Part shown: one piece after another, positions 55,196 to 64,000 of the stretch
Position numbering within the stretch: the stretch's first letter is position 1
Layout of the letters: each line of letters opens with the position of its first letter
Assembly: GCA_039720395.1 (NCBI GenBank)
Contig: CM077824.1
Span: forward strand, 17,569,046-17,633,045
Direction: 5' to 3'
From: Liquidambar formosana
Taxonomy: Eukaryota > Streptophyta > Magnoliopsida > Saxifragales > Altingiaceae
DNA length: 64,000 nucleotides
Made by a program: the position numbers and the translations under genes
Notes under the pieces: generated by a model
Told to the model about the DNA's origin: nothing
Seen by the model: the letters and a program-made list of their open reading frames with translations, nothing else
Databases searched by the model: none

Positions 55196-55639
55196 TGGTA
55201 TCAAAGCCATGTTGTAGCCCCATCTCCACTTCCGACGACCTAGTCGAGCTCCAACGAGTGTCGTCCACCTCCGCCGAGAGTCATCCACCTCCAGCGAGTG
55301 TCGTCCATCACCATCCAAGCTTCAACAACCCTGAGTTCAGTCACCACAACATCACGACAGCCACCATGACAGTCGACACTCACGGCTAACCGACCTCCAA
55401 CCTTCGACAACCTCCAACGACCTTCTCTTACCCATGGTGATTCCCTCAAACCTTCCAGCGATCATCGTAGAGCCCTCAAGACTATTTTTCAAGCCTTAAC
55501 ACCTCCGTTCTTGGCTTTTCTCCCTACACTGATCTAAGACTCAACCCTCTGTCACTATGTCTCTCTCTACAAGACCCTAGGATGCCAACAGCACCCTCTA
55601 TGACATCGTTGGCAACTTGGGGCTCCATTGTTGCCTTGT

Positions 55640-56492
55640 TTCTCTTGTCATGTTGTATCAGCCTATTCTTGAGGAAACTGGTATGTTGGGGACAAGACTT
55701 GTGGAAACCCCTATGGATTCTAATGTGAAATTGCATTGTGATCAAGGAGAATTGTTGCCAGTTCCAGAGAGATATCAACGTTTGGTTGGTAAATTAAATT
55801 ATCTTACTGTAACTAGTCCAAACATATCCTTTGCAGTTAGTGTGATCAATCAATTTATGGCATCACCACGTGTTCCGCATTGGGAAGCAGTTATTAGAGT
55901 AGTAAGTTATCTTAAGACTTATCCTAGTCATGGTCTCCTGTATAAAGCCAATGTTCACTTAAGGGTCACTTAAGGGTGGAAGGATTCACTGATTCAGACT
56001 GGGTTGGATCTCCTTCTAACAGGAAGTCTACAACTGGATATTGCACCTTTTTGGGAGGTAATCTGATCACATGAAAAAGTAAGAAACAAATTGTAGTTGC
56101 CAGGTCTAGTGCTGAAGCTGAATATTGAGCTATGGCTTATACTTCTTATGAAATGTCTTAGATTAAACATCTTTTGGGAGAAATTGGTTTTGAGGTTCCA
56201 TTGCCTATGAAGATGTCATGTGATAACCAGGCTGCTATTCACATTGCTTCAAATCCAATGTTCCATGAGAGGACTAAGCATATTGAAGTAGATTGTCATC
56301 TTATTCGTGAGAAGGTGGAGAATGGTTTAATAGTGACCCCTTATGTTTCTACACAAGATCAGCTTGCAGATTTGTTTACCAAGTCTCTATCTAAGGCTCC
56401 CTTAGACATATTGTGCTACAAGCCTACAAGTTGGGATTATATGATATATACTCTCCAACTTGAGGGGGAGTATTATGAGATGAGTAATATGT
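55640..56492 (+). pseudogene. Copia E RT end and RNase H
   Basis: Reads ILEETGMLGTRLVETPMDSN, RYQRLVGKLNYLTVTSPNIS, NQFMASPRVPHWEAVIRVVS, EGFTDSDWVGSPSNRKSTTG, VVARSSAEAEY-stop-AMAYTS, MSCDNQAAIHIASNPMFHER, KHIEVDCHLIREKVENGLIV and DQLADLFTKSLSKAP. Close to Copia C. RNase H acidic residues are present, but TGA and TAG stops (56072, 56127, 56160) break it. Confidence 0.9.
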
Positions 56493-56593
56493 AATTAGTG
56501 GGTATAAATGTTTTTCCATACTTTATATATTTTAATATAAATAAGATTTATTGGTTTTGGGTGAGGTATCAAACCCTAACCATTATCATTACA
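56471..56593 (+). repeat. 3' LTR of Copia E
   Basis: Preceded by the polypurine tract CTTGAGGGGGAG. It begins TATTATGAGATGAG (mutated TG) and ends TATCATTACA. Confidence 0.88.
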
Positions 56594-56598
56594 AAATT

Positions 56599-57432
56599 GA
56601 AACAGGGGAACACTTATTCTTTCAATGTTCAGTAGCCAGAGCATTATGGTTTGCAAAATGGGGCACACAAATGGACCAATTTTAACACCAATCTCTAAAT
56701 GAATGGGGGAAGGCTTTGCTTAACCCAAGGGGAGTTCTAAACCTACATATTCCAGACAAATACCAATGCTTGTGCCGGGCTACTCTATGTTGTGATACTT
56801 TTTGGAGATGGCGAAATAGATTTATGAAGGAAGGAATTGTGACCCTACTCAGCTCCTTAAGGAAACAGAGGACAAGGCCATTGAGTTCAGTGCTGCTAAA
56901 TTCAAACCTATATATAATTCCTCTTTAAGTGGGGAACCAACTAAGGGTAGGTGGATGCCACTCCCGATGAGTTTGTCAAACTAAATACTGATACAACTAT
57001 TGGGACCCAAAAATTTTGTGCAGCAGGAGTGGGCCAAGATAATTTTGGGAAAGTGATTGGTATGTGGTCATTTATCTCAAACGGAACTGTTCTGTAGAGG
57101 CAATGGCTACAAGACTGGCGATGAAAACGGCAAAGGAAAGATGCTCGAATAGAATCCAAGCTGGAGGAGATGCCCTCGTAGTGATAAATTTCGCTTTGGA
57201 CAACCCCCATGGCAGTATAGGGGATCATCCTGGATATTAAGGAACAATTTAATCTGTTTGAAGAGGCATCCTTAAAAAATGTACCAAGAACTGCAAATGG
57301 AGCAGCCCATGTGATGGTCAAATAGGCTCTTTGCGTAGGCTTATCTAGTTTCTTCGAAGTGAACTCAATCGCGACTCCAGTGCTAGACCAAGCAGATGAC
57401 CAAAACAATGAACTTGAACCAACATGGATCAC
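56599..57432 (+). pseudogene. LINE C zinc-finger RVT end and RNase H-like C-terminus
   Basis: Reads IETGEHLFFQCSVARALWF, then WGKALLNPRGVLNLH. Later pieces (VVINFALDNPHGSI, LFEEASLKNVPRTANGAAHV) match the RNase H-like domain at the end of some plant non-LTR elements, ending near 57435 (NNELEPTWIT). Many stops. The minus-strand frame at 57432-56941 is antisense to this. Confidence 0.72.
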
Positions 57433-57560
57433 TTAATTTGGCATCTGTCTTTATCTTAATTTTGCTATAGATTTGTTTGATAGCGTACACTGCTTTTGTT
57501 ATTTGCTTCAATGAAAATATGAATGGTTTTCTTAGCCAAATATATAAATAAATAAATAAA

Positions 57561-57919
57561 ATAACAAAATATTTTATGGGTTTCTCTTTGAAATTTGTAG
57601 GAAAGGCAACAAGAAGTATATATTAGCACATAAAAAAATTACCCTGTATTTGAGAGTAATTTTGTCTTTGGGTTTAAAATATAACCTTGGAATTTATGGA
57701 TCATACATGTAATTATTGTTGAATTTGTGGCTCGATTGTCACCAAGAATATCTGTCATTGCTGAAATTCATTGAAATATGCAAATAATTAAATTTATGGA
57801 ATTGCATGGGCTCCATTTTTCAAATCCGCATGCCAACACCTGAGAAAGGCCACGAGAGAAATATGGTGAAAAAGGAATCTGTTTCTTTCTTGATAAAAGA
57901 AAGTCTTGCCTTCATTAAA
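57561..57919. other. AT-rich DNA
   Basis: Nothing recognised on either strand. Confidence 0.5.
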
Positions 57920-58560
57920 TGTGAAGGTGACTTTTGTCCCTAGCGTGGAGACTTTTAAGATAGCCTATATCTTTAGATCCTTTGAATATGTAGCCTATAA
58001 AAGAGGCAAGTTGGTTCAGAAGGAAATACAAAAGTGTGGGAAAGTTGCACTTGGGTGAAAAGCTTAGAGAAATACTTGTGAAGGGAATTTGTCTACTGGG
58101 TGAGAGTACGTGGGAGTGTAAAACAACTTTCTTGTATTTTTTTTTTTTTGTACTCTTGTTCTTTTCATAGTGAAGCTTTCTGATGGTTTTGTGGACGTAG
58201 GCATAAGTTTGCCATGTTAAATTGCCCATGTATTGCTATTGAGTGATTTGTTCTTTATTTTTCTTTAATTTCTCCTTTTCAGTGCTGATATTAATGCCAT
58301 CGTGGTAGTTACCAATTCAATCCTTCCATCTAATTTCTGCAACAAATTGGTATCAAAGCCAAGGTGTTGAAGAGGGGGCTGCAAAATTTGCAAAGGTGTC
58401 CAAGTTCGAGATGGAGAAATTTAACAGGAAGAACAATTTTGGACTATAGCAAGCCCAAGTTATGGATGCCCTTATTCAGCAAGGACTACACAAAGCATTA
58501 GAAGATAAGCCTTCAGATATGAAGTATCTGGTCATGGCATCTTCTTCCGCTGTTCTATTT
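57920..58560 (+). mobile_element. Copia F 5' fragment: LTR, primer-binding site, gag start
   Basis: LTR-like 57920-58344 (TGTGAAGGTGACTTTTG to CTGCAACA) with TATA-like GTAGCCTATAAAAGAGGC (57991-58008); primer-binding site TTGGTATCAAAGCC at 58347-58360. The gag start reads MEKFNRKNNFGL, then QVMDALIQQGLHKALEDKPS with one TAG. The element is cut at about 58560 by LINE D. Start of the LTR is a best guess. Confidence 0.7.
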
Positions 58561-58689
58561 CTTTTCTTTTTCTTTTTTTTTTTTCTTTTTTTTTTTGATC
58601 AGCAACAAAAGAGATATTATTAATGAGGGAAAAAAGTACAAAGGAGAACAAGAAGTCCTCCTACAAAACAGAAAGAAACAAGAAAGCTA

Positions 58690-59070
58690 CTAACAGCATA
58701 CAGCCTTCCAATCCAACCTCAAAACAAATAAGGGAATGTCCTTAAATTCCTTAGGAGAATTAGCCCAAAAAGAACCCAGAGAATACATTTTGTCCCATAG
58801 CTCAAACAAAGAGGACTCCCTGTTCTCAAAAATCCTCGAATTCCTTTCGATCCATAGGACCCAAAAAACCGCAAGAAAAGAACATCTCCAAATAACCACA
58901 GCCTTCTTACCTCTTCCGAGGCCCCAAAAATTAATAAGAAATATCCTCGATACACAGTCCAGCATAACCCAAGGCTCACCTCCAAGACTAAAAAGTCCTT
59001 GCCACAACCAAGAACCCACAGGACAGTGAATAAAAAGATGATCAATATTTTCCAGATCTCTTTTGCACAT
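58690..59070 (-). pseudogene. LINE D zinc-finger RVT domain
   Basis: 126-aa open frame: CKRDLENIDHLFIHCPVGSW, then VLWIERNSRIFENRESSLFE, then FWANSPKEFKDIPLFVLRLD. The C-x2-C pair just before it (LCxMC) is partly lost, C-x5-H-x4-H-C remains. Confidence 0.85.
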
Positions 59071-60165
59071 AGTGCATCACTAGAGACCTAAAAACAAGGT
59101 AGGGTGCCTCTTTTGACGCATGTCATTGGTGTTCATTCTCTTGTGAACCACAGTCCACGCAAAAAATCTAACTTTGAGAGGCACAACCAACTTCCAAATC
59201 AAAGCAAAGGGGGGAAAGGAAGAATTCAATCAACTTCTCAAAAAAAGACTTACAAGAAAAAGAACCCGACGAATCGGTAAGCCAAATCCTCCTGTCAGGG
59301 ATGGAATCTCTCAAGAAAACACCTTCCAAATGAGATAGAAAGGACATGAGCTCACAACACTCCCTATCATTGAGATCTCTGAAAAATTTGAAATCCCAGT
59401 TAAGAGAGGGGGAGGAGGTTATGACCATAGAAGAGATAGAAGCATAGTGCGCCAAGGACAGACTGTACAAACGAAGAAAGGAAGAGGAAAAAGGCGTCTC
59501 CGTGATCCAAAGATCCTCCCAAAACCAGATCAAGCCCCCATTCCCCACCCTTGAGAAATAAATTTCAAAGGGCACCAATCCGAAGTCCTAGAATTTGCCA
59601 AAGCAACCCAACCATTATTATGCAGTCCATACTTACTTTTAATAATAGAATGCCATAAAGATTCACTCTCTAAGGGAAACCGCCTAAGCCACTTAGCTGT
59701 CAAGCAATATTCCTCTTCTGAATATTTCCAAAAGCTAGGCCCCCTTGTTTCCTAGATCTTAACACAACATCCCAGCTAATAAGATGATCTCTCTTTCCCT
59801 CACCACTACCGTCCCATAAAAAATCTCTTATAAGCTTCTCTATCAAACGGGCCACTCTAGAAGGAAGTCTAAAAATAGACAAATAATAAGTGGGAATGCT
59901 TGCCAAAACCGACTAGATCAAAACCAATCTCCCACCTTTAGAAATTAACGCTCTTTTCCAACCATCCAACCTTTCTTGACTCTTTCAATCACAGGGCACC
60001 AAAAAAACTCGGACAAGGGATTCCCATCCAAAGGAAGACCTAGATAGATCAACGGCTAAACACCCATCGAACAGCCTAACTGGTTGGCTAATCTCTGAAC
60101 TTTGTTCTCAGCATGATTAATCCCAACAATAGTACTTTTATTCATGTTAACTTTAAGCCCAAAGA

Positions 60166-60708
60166 CTAACTCAAAACCCGTAATATTAACTGAACATTCA
60201 AGAGTTTATTTTCATCCCCATAGGAGAAAATCAGGGTATCAACTGCAAACTGTAGGTGAGAAATGGACACCCTATCTCTACCCACCATAAAACCTTCAAT
60301 CAAATCCGCCTCCTTTGCCTCATCAATCAATCTCCCCAAGACATCTGCCACTAGAGTGAATAGAAAGGGAGATAAAGGGTCTCCCTGCCTCAACCCTCTT
60401 GAGGCTTTAAAAATATTACCTGGCTTTCCATTGACAATCACTGAAAAATTAGTGGAAGACAAGCAACCTGTCATCCACTTTCTCCATCTCAGACCAAAAC
60501 CTTTTCTTTCCAACCAAAAATCCAAAAAATCCCAATCCACATGATCATATGCCTTCTCAAAATCAATTTTAAATAACAAGCCTTCCTTTTTAATCTTCCT
60601 ATATTCCCCCACAGTTTCATTGGCTATCAGAACCAAGTCTAAAATTTGACGACCTTCCACAAAGGAACCCTGAACCTGTGAAATAGTCTCATTCAAAACT
60701 TCCTTCAA
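60166..60708 (-). pseudogene. LINE D reverse transcriptase
   Basis: Reads QVQGSFVEGRQILDLVLIAN, LLFKIDFEKAYDHVDWDFLD (first Asp), GLRQGDPLSPFLFTLVADVL, SHLQFAVDTLIFSYG. The catalytic F-A-D-D is F-A-V-D, so one of the two active-site Asp is lost although the frame is open for 180 aa. Confidence 0.9.
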
Positions 60709-60849
60709 TCTCCAAGCTAAGACCTTAATTCTCTTGATCCGTCTTTCCTTCTTCCTATTCTCTTCTTCTTTCTCTTCTTTTCTCCGTTGTCTTTCTATTT
60801 TCTATACTGCTCTGTTATAGCCAGTAACTTCTTGAGAATCGAACAAAAG

Positions 60850-61422
60850 TCTTTAGATATTCAGTTTCTGGGCAAAGGGGATGACTTCCTGAAAATTTCT
60901 AAAAATGGTAGGGCCATGTGGATCTCCATGTATCTGGACAACGATAGTTGCCACTAGCTAAGCAACAACTTGTTAGAGTTCGCCTGTGGTAATGGTCATC
61001 GAGGATGGATCAGAAAATTCAGAAGTTCTAAGACTACTCTGGTGTTAGAGTATCATCAAAACAATTATGGCTGCTTTGGATGTCTAACAGGTATATTTTG
61101 AAACGGTGGTAGCATATTTATTGTCATTCCAGGTGGTGTTGATGGATTAGGATGGCGGTACTTTGTTGACTTTATCAGTGGTTTTCTTAAGAGTGATTTT
61201 AATAATAAAGGTTCGTTTAATGAGGTCAGCCAGGCTCATTTGTATAAAGCTCCAAGCATCAATCCCTCTTCTACGAATGCCATTCAAAACTCCTCGTTGC
61301 CTGGTGTTGTAGAGAAAAAGTCATACTCTAGCAGCAACGTTTCTCGATTGATAGGGGATTGGAAGAAATTCTTTGTCTGTGAGAGAGAGAAAATGGGTGA
61401 TAACTGGCATATGATTTAAGCT
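60850..61422 (+). pseudogene. DUF4283-like fragment (LINE ORF1-type)
   Basis: Plus-strand text: GKGDDFLKISKNGRAMWISM, NNLLEFACGNGHRGWIRKF, VLEYHQNNYGCFGCLTGIF, IFIVIPGGVDGLGWRYFVDF, ISGFLKSDFNN, then VVEKKSYSSSNVSRLIGDWK. This resembles the DUF4283-type domain seen in plant LINE ORF1 proteins and some host genes. Stops near 60952 and 61098 break it. The strand is opposite to LINE D, so it belongs to another element. Confidence 0.6.
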
Positions 61423-61499
61423 GAGCTTTGAAAGCTTCTAGAATGTGGTATATTACTTATGCCATTTTAGAGCAATACAATGGCATAATTAGATTCCTG

Positions 61500-61829
61500 T
61501 CATTTTCCCCCACCCAATCCTGCGACGTCCTCGTCGCGCAATCGCACCTTGAAGCGCTCAATTAGATTCCTGTATTGCCACAGGGACTCTTCTCGCTCCC
61601 AGCTTGCCTTAGACTCTGGTAGTCCCTTCCATTTCACCAAGTACTCTGTGTACTCTGGCATTCCCTTCCTGTGCACCACGCCTTCTGCCAAAATATCGTC
61701 TACTTCCTTAGCTTGAAATTGTGGTTTCTTTGGCAGCTCCTCGGGTATAACTTGCGCCGACTCTTGGGAAGTTTCTTTTCCCTTCAAAGTCGCCAAGTAC
61801 GACGTCTCACCCTCTTTTGAGAGTTGCAT
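61500..61829 (-). pseudogene. Integrase C-terminal chromodomain
   Basis: A chromatin-reading module used by chromovirus integrases to choose insertion sites. Reads VDDILAEGVVHRKGMPEY, TEYLVKWKGLPESKASWE, then SLWQYRNLIERFKVR. The aromatic residues (Y in EYLVKW, W of VKWKG, W of ASWE) are kept. Open for 109 aa to the stop at 61500-61502, with upstream text QESAQVIPEELPKKPQF normal for the linker. Confidence 0.9.
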
Positions 61830-61853
61830 GGCTATTATCTTCTTTGACTTGGT

Positions 61854-62279
61854 CTAGGCTTGTCTAATCATTGGCACTGTACAAGACATTCCTTCTTCTG
61901 CTATACACAAGCTACTAGCATAGGGAATAGGGAAGGCCTTTACCTTTTCAAAGAAGTCCATCCCAAGTACCATTGGGTAGTTGTCGATATGCGTCACCGA
62001 GAAGTCGACCAACCCACTCCATGCGCCAATGTATAGCTTTACCCCATAAGCTACACCTTCCATTGGCCTGGTAATTGAGTTGATTACCTTCAGTAATCCC
62101 TTCTCCTTGGTGACTTCGAGGCCCAACCTCTTAGCTTCCTTCACGTCCAGGAAGTTGTGTGTTGCCCCTATATCGACCAAGGCACAAGACGTCTTCCCTT
62201 TTACCACTATCTCGATGTATAACAATCCCTTGGATGGGGCCTTAGGTTTCTCCACTTTGGCTTCCGCCACATTGAGCAA
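61854..62279 (-). pseudogene. Gypsy aspartic protease
   Basis: 141-aa open frame: LLYIEIVVKGKTSCALVD, IGATHNFLDVKEAKRLGLEV, then VDFSVTHIDNYPMVLGMDFF. The active site is D-I-G-A-T where the family has D-[ST]-G-A-T, so the enzyme is probably impaired although the Asp remains. Confidence 0.88.
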
Positions 62280-63175
62280 CTAAAGAGAACTCACCCTCGC
62301 CTCCTCAGTTGCCTTTTCCTCCTCCTCATGTTGCTTCGCCAAAGCATCCAGGGCCGCCCTCTTAGGACAGTCTCTCAACAAGTGTGGTCCATCGCAGAAG
62401 TAGTACACCCTGGGTTTGAACAGTTCCTTGCCCTTTTCTCACCTCGAGTCCCTTCTCGGGGGTGACCTCCTCGATTACGCCTTTCTCTCGGCATTCTTGT
62501 CTCCCCCACCATTGCTGTCGCCATCCTCCCACCCCTTGGGTCTCCTATCACTCTTCTTGAACTCTATAAGTGACTACGCAGCCGCTATAACCGAAGACAA
62601 ATTCTACACCCCACGACATTGCAGCTCTTGCTTTGCCCAGGGTTGAAGCCCACTTATAAAGAACACAAACTTATCCTCCTCACTAATGTCCGGAATTTCA
62701 AACAAAAGATTGCTATATTCCGCAACATATTCCCGAACAGTGCCCGTTTGCTTTAGCCATCGTAACTTCTCCTTTGCTTCAAAGCGGGCATTCTCACGGT
62801 AGAAGTGTAACTTAATATCTTTCTTAAAATCATCCCAAGTCTCAAAGGTGAACGTACCTTGTTTTATCTCGTAACTTCGTCGACACCACCACAAGAGAGC
62901 GTTGTCGATGAGGAACAAGCTAGTCGTGGAGATCTTTCCTGCTCGTCCTCCACAACCATGTGTCGAATGTACCTCTCGATATTCCACAAGAAGGTGTCTA
63001 TCTCCTTTGCATCCCGCCTACCATCAAAGGCCTTGGGCTTCGGAACATCTATCTTCAGCGCCCCACGTACCACGTGAGCCCGACTGACCACTGCTTCCTT
63101 GCAAAGTGCCCAGTATCGCTTCATTTCCTTCATCTCCTTGCGGAATGAGGCCAACTCCGCAAACACTTGATCCAA
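62280..63175 (-). pseudogene. Gypsy gag with degenerate zinc knuckle
   Basis: Two overlapping frames: GALKIDVPKPKAFDGRRDAK, EIDTFLWNIERYIRHM (63080-62930), then IDNALLWWCRRSYEIKQG, FETWDDFKKDIKLHFYRENA, EKLRWLKQTGTVREYVAEYS, FVFFISGLQPWAKQELQ (62900-62610). A frameshift separates them. YFCDGPHLLRDCPKRAALDA at about 62415-62355 is the single-knuckle remnant. Confidence 0.88.
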
Positions 63176-63489
63176 TTAGCCTTGCACCTCCTATCGAAGT
63201 TTATCAGCCATTGAGTTCAAAGCTCCCAACATCTCACCCTTAAAGTCCTCCATCATGCCTTCAAGGGTCGCTTTGGGAAGTCCTCCTCAAGCTGCATCGC
63301 AATATCGGCCACGGCTGTCTCCATCTTGACCAACCATGCCTCCATAGATGACACCCCATCCTTCGACTTGTCCCTCTTGCCCTTGCCAATGTTGCAAGCA
63401 TTCTCCTATTCCTCGTTGAAAAGCTCCTCCGTCAGGTTAGAGGTGTTCGCCATCGCCGCCTTTGCCTTAGTCACACGTCTTGCAACTTT

Positions 63490-63504
63490 GGCTCTAATAC
63501 CAAC
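63490..63504 (-). promoter_or_regulatory. Primer-binding site of the chromovirus derivative
   Basis: Minus strand GTTGGTATTAGAGCC directly after the LTR end CCCGTGACA; one difference from the usual TGGTATCAGAGCC. Confidence 0.8.
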
Positions 63505-64000
63505 TGTCACGGGCTCAATGTTTTGACCTAATACCCGTATGGCACTTAAGCTTCACGCCCTATCCGTGAACCCTTAAGTAAGCCTACTCGACACCTCTAA
63601 ACTTGGAAAGAAGGAAACAACACTCAGACACTTGTGGAAAGTATACTTGTATTGCACTAAGTAAGCTTTACAACACTCAAGAGCTACAATGCTTGGATTC
63701 CTTCTCCAACTCCTTCTAATTGGTTTGGCCAAATGAGGCTTCCCTCCTATTTATAGGCTCCTAAAGACTATTCTAGAATACAATAAATGACTTGGAGAGT
63801 TCTAGAGCATTCTCTAGAAACTTCCCACCTCCTCAATGGAACTCTCTAGATAAAGACTATTCTAGACCCTATTCTAGAAGTCTCTACATATGTACAAGTC
63901 TAGAGTCTCCTAGAGAACTCTAGAATATTCTACCAAGTAGGAGAGCTAGCCACTTCCCACTATAAATCCCCTCCTTGGGTCATTCTCACGCGCGGGCCGT
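63505..64000 (-). repeat. 5' LTR of the chromovirus derivative, incomplete at window end
   Basis: Minus-strand LTR ending GCCCGTGACA. A TATA box CCTATAAATAGG (about 63756-63745) is followed by a transcribed region. Upstream of it, 63771-63935 is rich in TTCTAGAA-type palindromes. The outer end lies beyond 64000. Confidence 0.82.
63771..63935 (-). promoter_or_regulatory. Cluster of heat-shock-element-like sites in the LTR
   Basis: Perfect TTCnnGAA or GAAnnTTC dimers occur at 63771 (TTCTAGAA), about 63817 (GAAACTTC), 63872 (TTCTAGAA) and about 63923 (GAATATTC), with further half-matches (TTCTAGAGCATTC). They lie about 20-180 bp upstream of the TATA box in the transcribed direction. Binding by heat-shock factors is inferred, not shown. 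Confidence 0.5.

Larger units (their letters stand above)
54913..56593 (+). mobile_element. Copia E: deleted Copia element chimeric with a TRIM
   Basis: LTRs at 54913-55038 and 56471-56593; TSD AAATT at 54908-54912 and 56594-56598. After the 5' LTR and first primer-binding site (55039-55050) comes a TRIM internal piece and TRIM LTR (55051-55195), then a second primer-binding site (TGGTATCAAAGCC, 55197-55209) and Copia leader. gag, protease, integrase and most RT are deleted; the RT end and RNase H remain. It splits LINE C zinc-finger sequence (CPMCQTE/IETGEHLFFQC). Confidence 0.92.
52201..57560 (+). mobile_element. LINE C, large L1-type element with nested insertions
   Basis: Recognised in order: endonuclease end (52300-52610), RT N-terminal side (52616-53040), LTR-like intruder (53090-53330), late RT region (53340-53595), TRIM array (53600-54370), zinc-finger RVT (54376-54912), Copia E (54913-56593), zinc-finger RVT continued, and an RNase H-like C-terminus (56599-57432). 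A 3' end near 57540 has AT-rich repeats (AAATAAATAAATAA). The LINE frame resumes across both insertions. All frames are broken. Confidence 0.85.
58565..60725 (-). mobile_element. LINE D, 5'-truncated ORF2 with poly(A)
   Basis: The 3' end is at left: poly(A) appears as the T run at 58570-58597, then the 3' UTR (GATCAGCAACAAAAGAGATA on the plus strand, as in the 11171 LINE). Moving right: zinc-finger RVT (59070-58690), middle region (59578-59168), MASIPTYYLSIFRLPSRVAR (59906-59845), and RT (60708-60166). It breaks off near 60725, inside the RT. Stops separate the pieces. Confidence 0.88.
61500..64000 (-). mobile_element. Ty3/Gypsy chromovirus derivative lacking RT and integrase; continues past the window
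   Basis: Minus-strand order: LTR (63505 to beyond 64000), primer-binding site, gag (63175-62600), zinc knuckle (about 62415-62375), protease (62279-61854), then directly a chromodomain (61829-61500). RT, RNase H and the integrase core are absent; the interval between protease and chromodomain is only about 25 bp. After the chromodomain GTGGGGGAAAATGACAG looks like a polypurine tract and LTR start, but no long 3' LTR follows. Probably a large-deletion derivative. Confidence 0.85.

Overview
This is a nuclear genomic window from a flowering plant. The evidence is intron-bearing genes of plant-specific families (a receptor-like kinase of the At1g78530 type and a callose synthase), AT-rich intergenic DNA, and a dense, deeply nested landscape of plant transposable elements (Copia, Ty3/Gypsy chromovirus, Tat/Ogre-like, TRIM, L1-type LINE, tRNA-derived SINE, hAT, MULE and Tourist-type MITEs). 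The species cannot be assigned. One assembly gap (100 N) lies at 35587-35686. No bacterial, organellar, CRISPR, rRNA or tRNA gene features were seen.

Host genes. (1) 2806-5946 (+) is a five-exon receptor-like serine/threonine kinase with a membrane segment but no leucine-rich-repeat ectodomain; the splice joins are in phase and every kinase motif is present. (2) Part of an unrecognised minus-strand gene is visible as exon-like blocks at 8890-9442 and 13658-13804, with 4.2 kb of transposon debris between them. (3) A callose synthase (glucan synthase-like) gene on the minus strand can be followed through five exon blocks at 51340-50891 and 40348-40067. About 10.5 kb of transposons now sits between consecutive exons, one exon has a frameshift, and the rest of the gene is missing, so it is probably a pseudogene.

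Transposon layout. 10190-11890: Copia gag/protease remnant holding a 0.97-kb TIR element that holds a LINE. 12310-13362: LINE holding a MITE. 15140-18060: TRIM fragments, one holding an hAT MITE. 18860-20060: old LINE. 21391-34808: Copia element A, expanded from about 6 kb to 13.4 kb by a 4.6-kb hAT (itself holding a MULE MITE) in gag and a 2.6-kb inverted-LTR Gypsy derivative between integrase and reverse transcriptase; its 3' LTR is cut by a Tat/Ogre-like element that runs into the gap. 35687-39547: Copia B remnant with hAT copy 2, then a LINE with a TRIM. 42211-47876: Copia C (minus) with 5-bp TSD and an inserted solo LTR. 48529-50688: Tourist MITE, hAT copy 3, a 131-bp LINE stub. 51470-57560: Copia fragment, then a large LINE holding a TRIM array (itself holding a SINE) and a deleted Copia/TRIM chimera. 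57920-61422: Copia 5' piece, LINE D (minus), DUF4283-like fragment. 61500-64000: Gypsy chromovirus derivative whose protease runs straight into a chromodomain and whose LTR carries a cluster of heat-shock-element-like sites.

Most striking items: the inverted-LTR Gypsy unit with intact TSD (29950-32559), the transposon-split callose synthase gene, the Copia/TRIM chimera with two primer-binding sites (54913-56593), the pol-less chromovirus with possible heat-responsive LTR, and three TSD-flanked copies of one hAT family with CGATATATCG-type termini. Boundaries rest on reading the sequence by eye; no database search was run.
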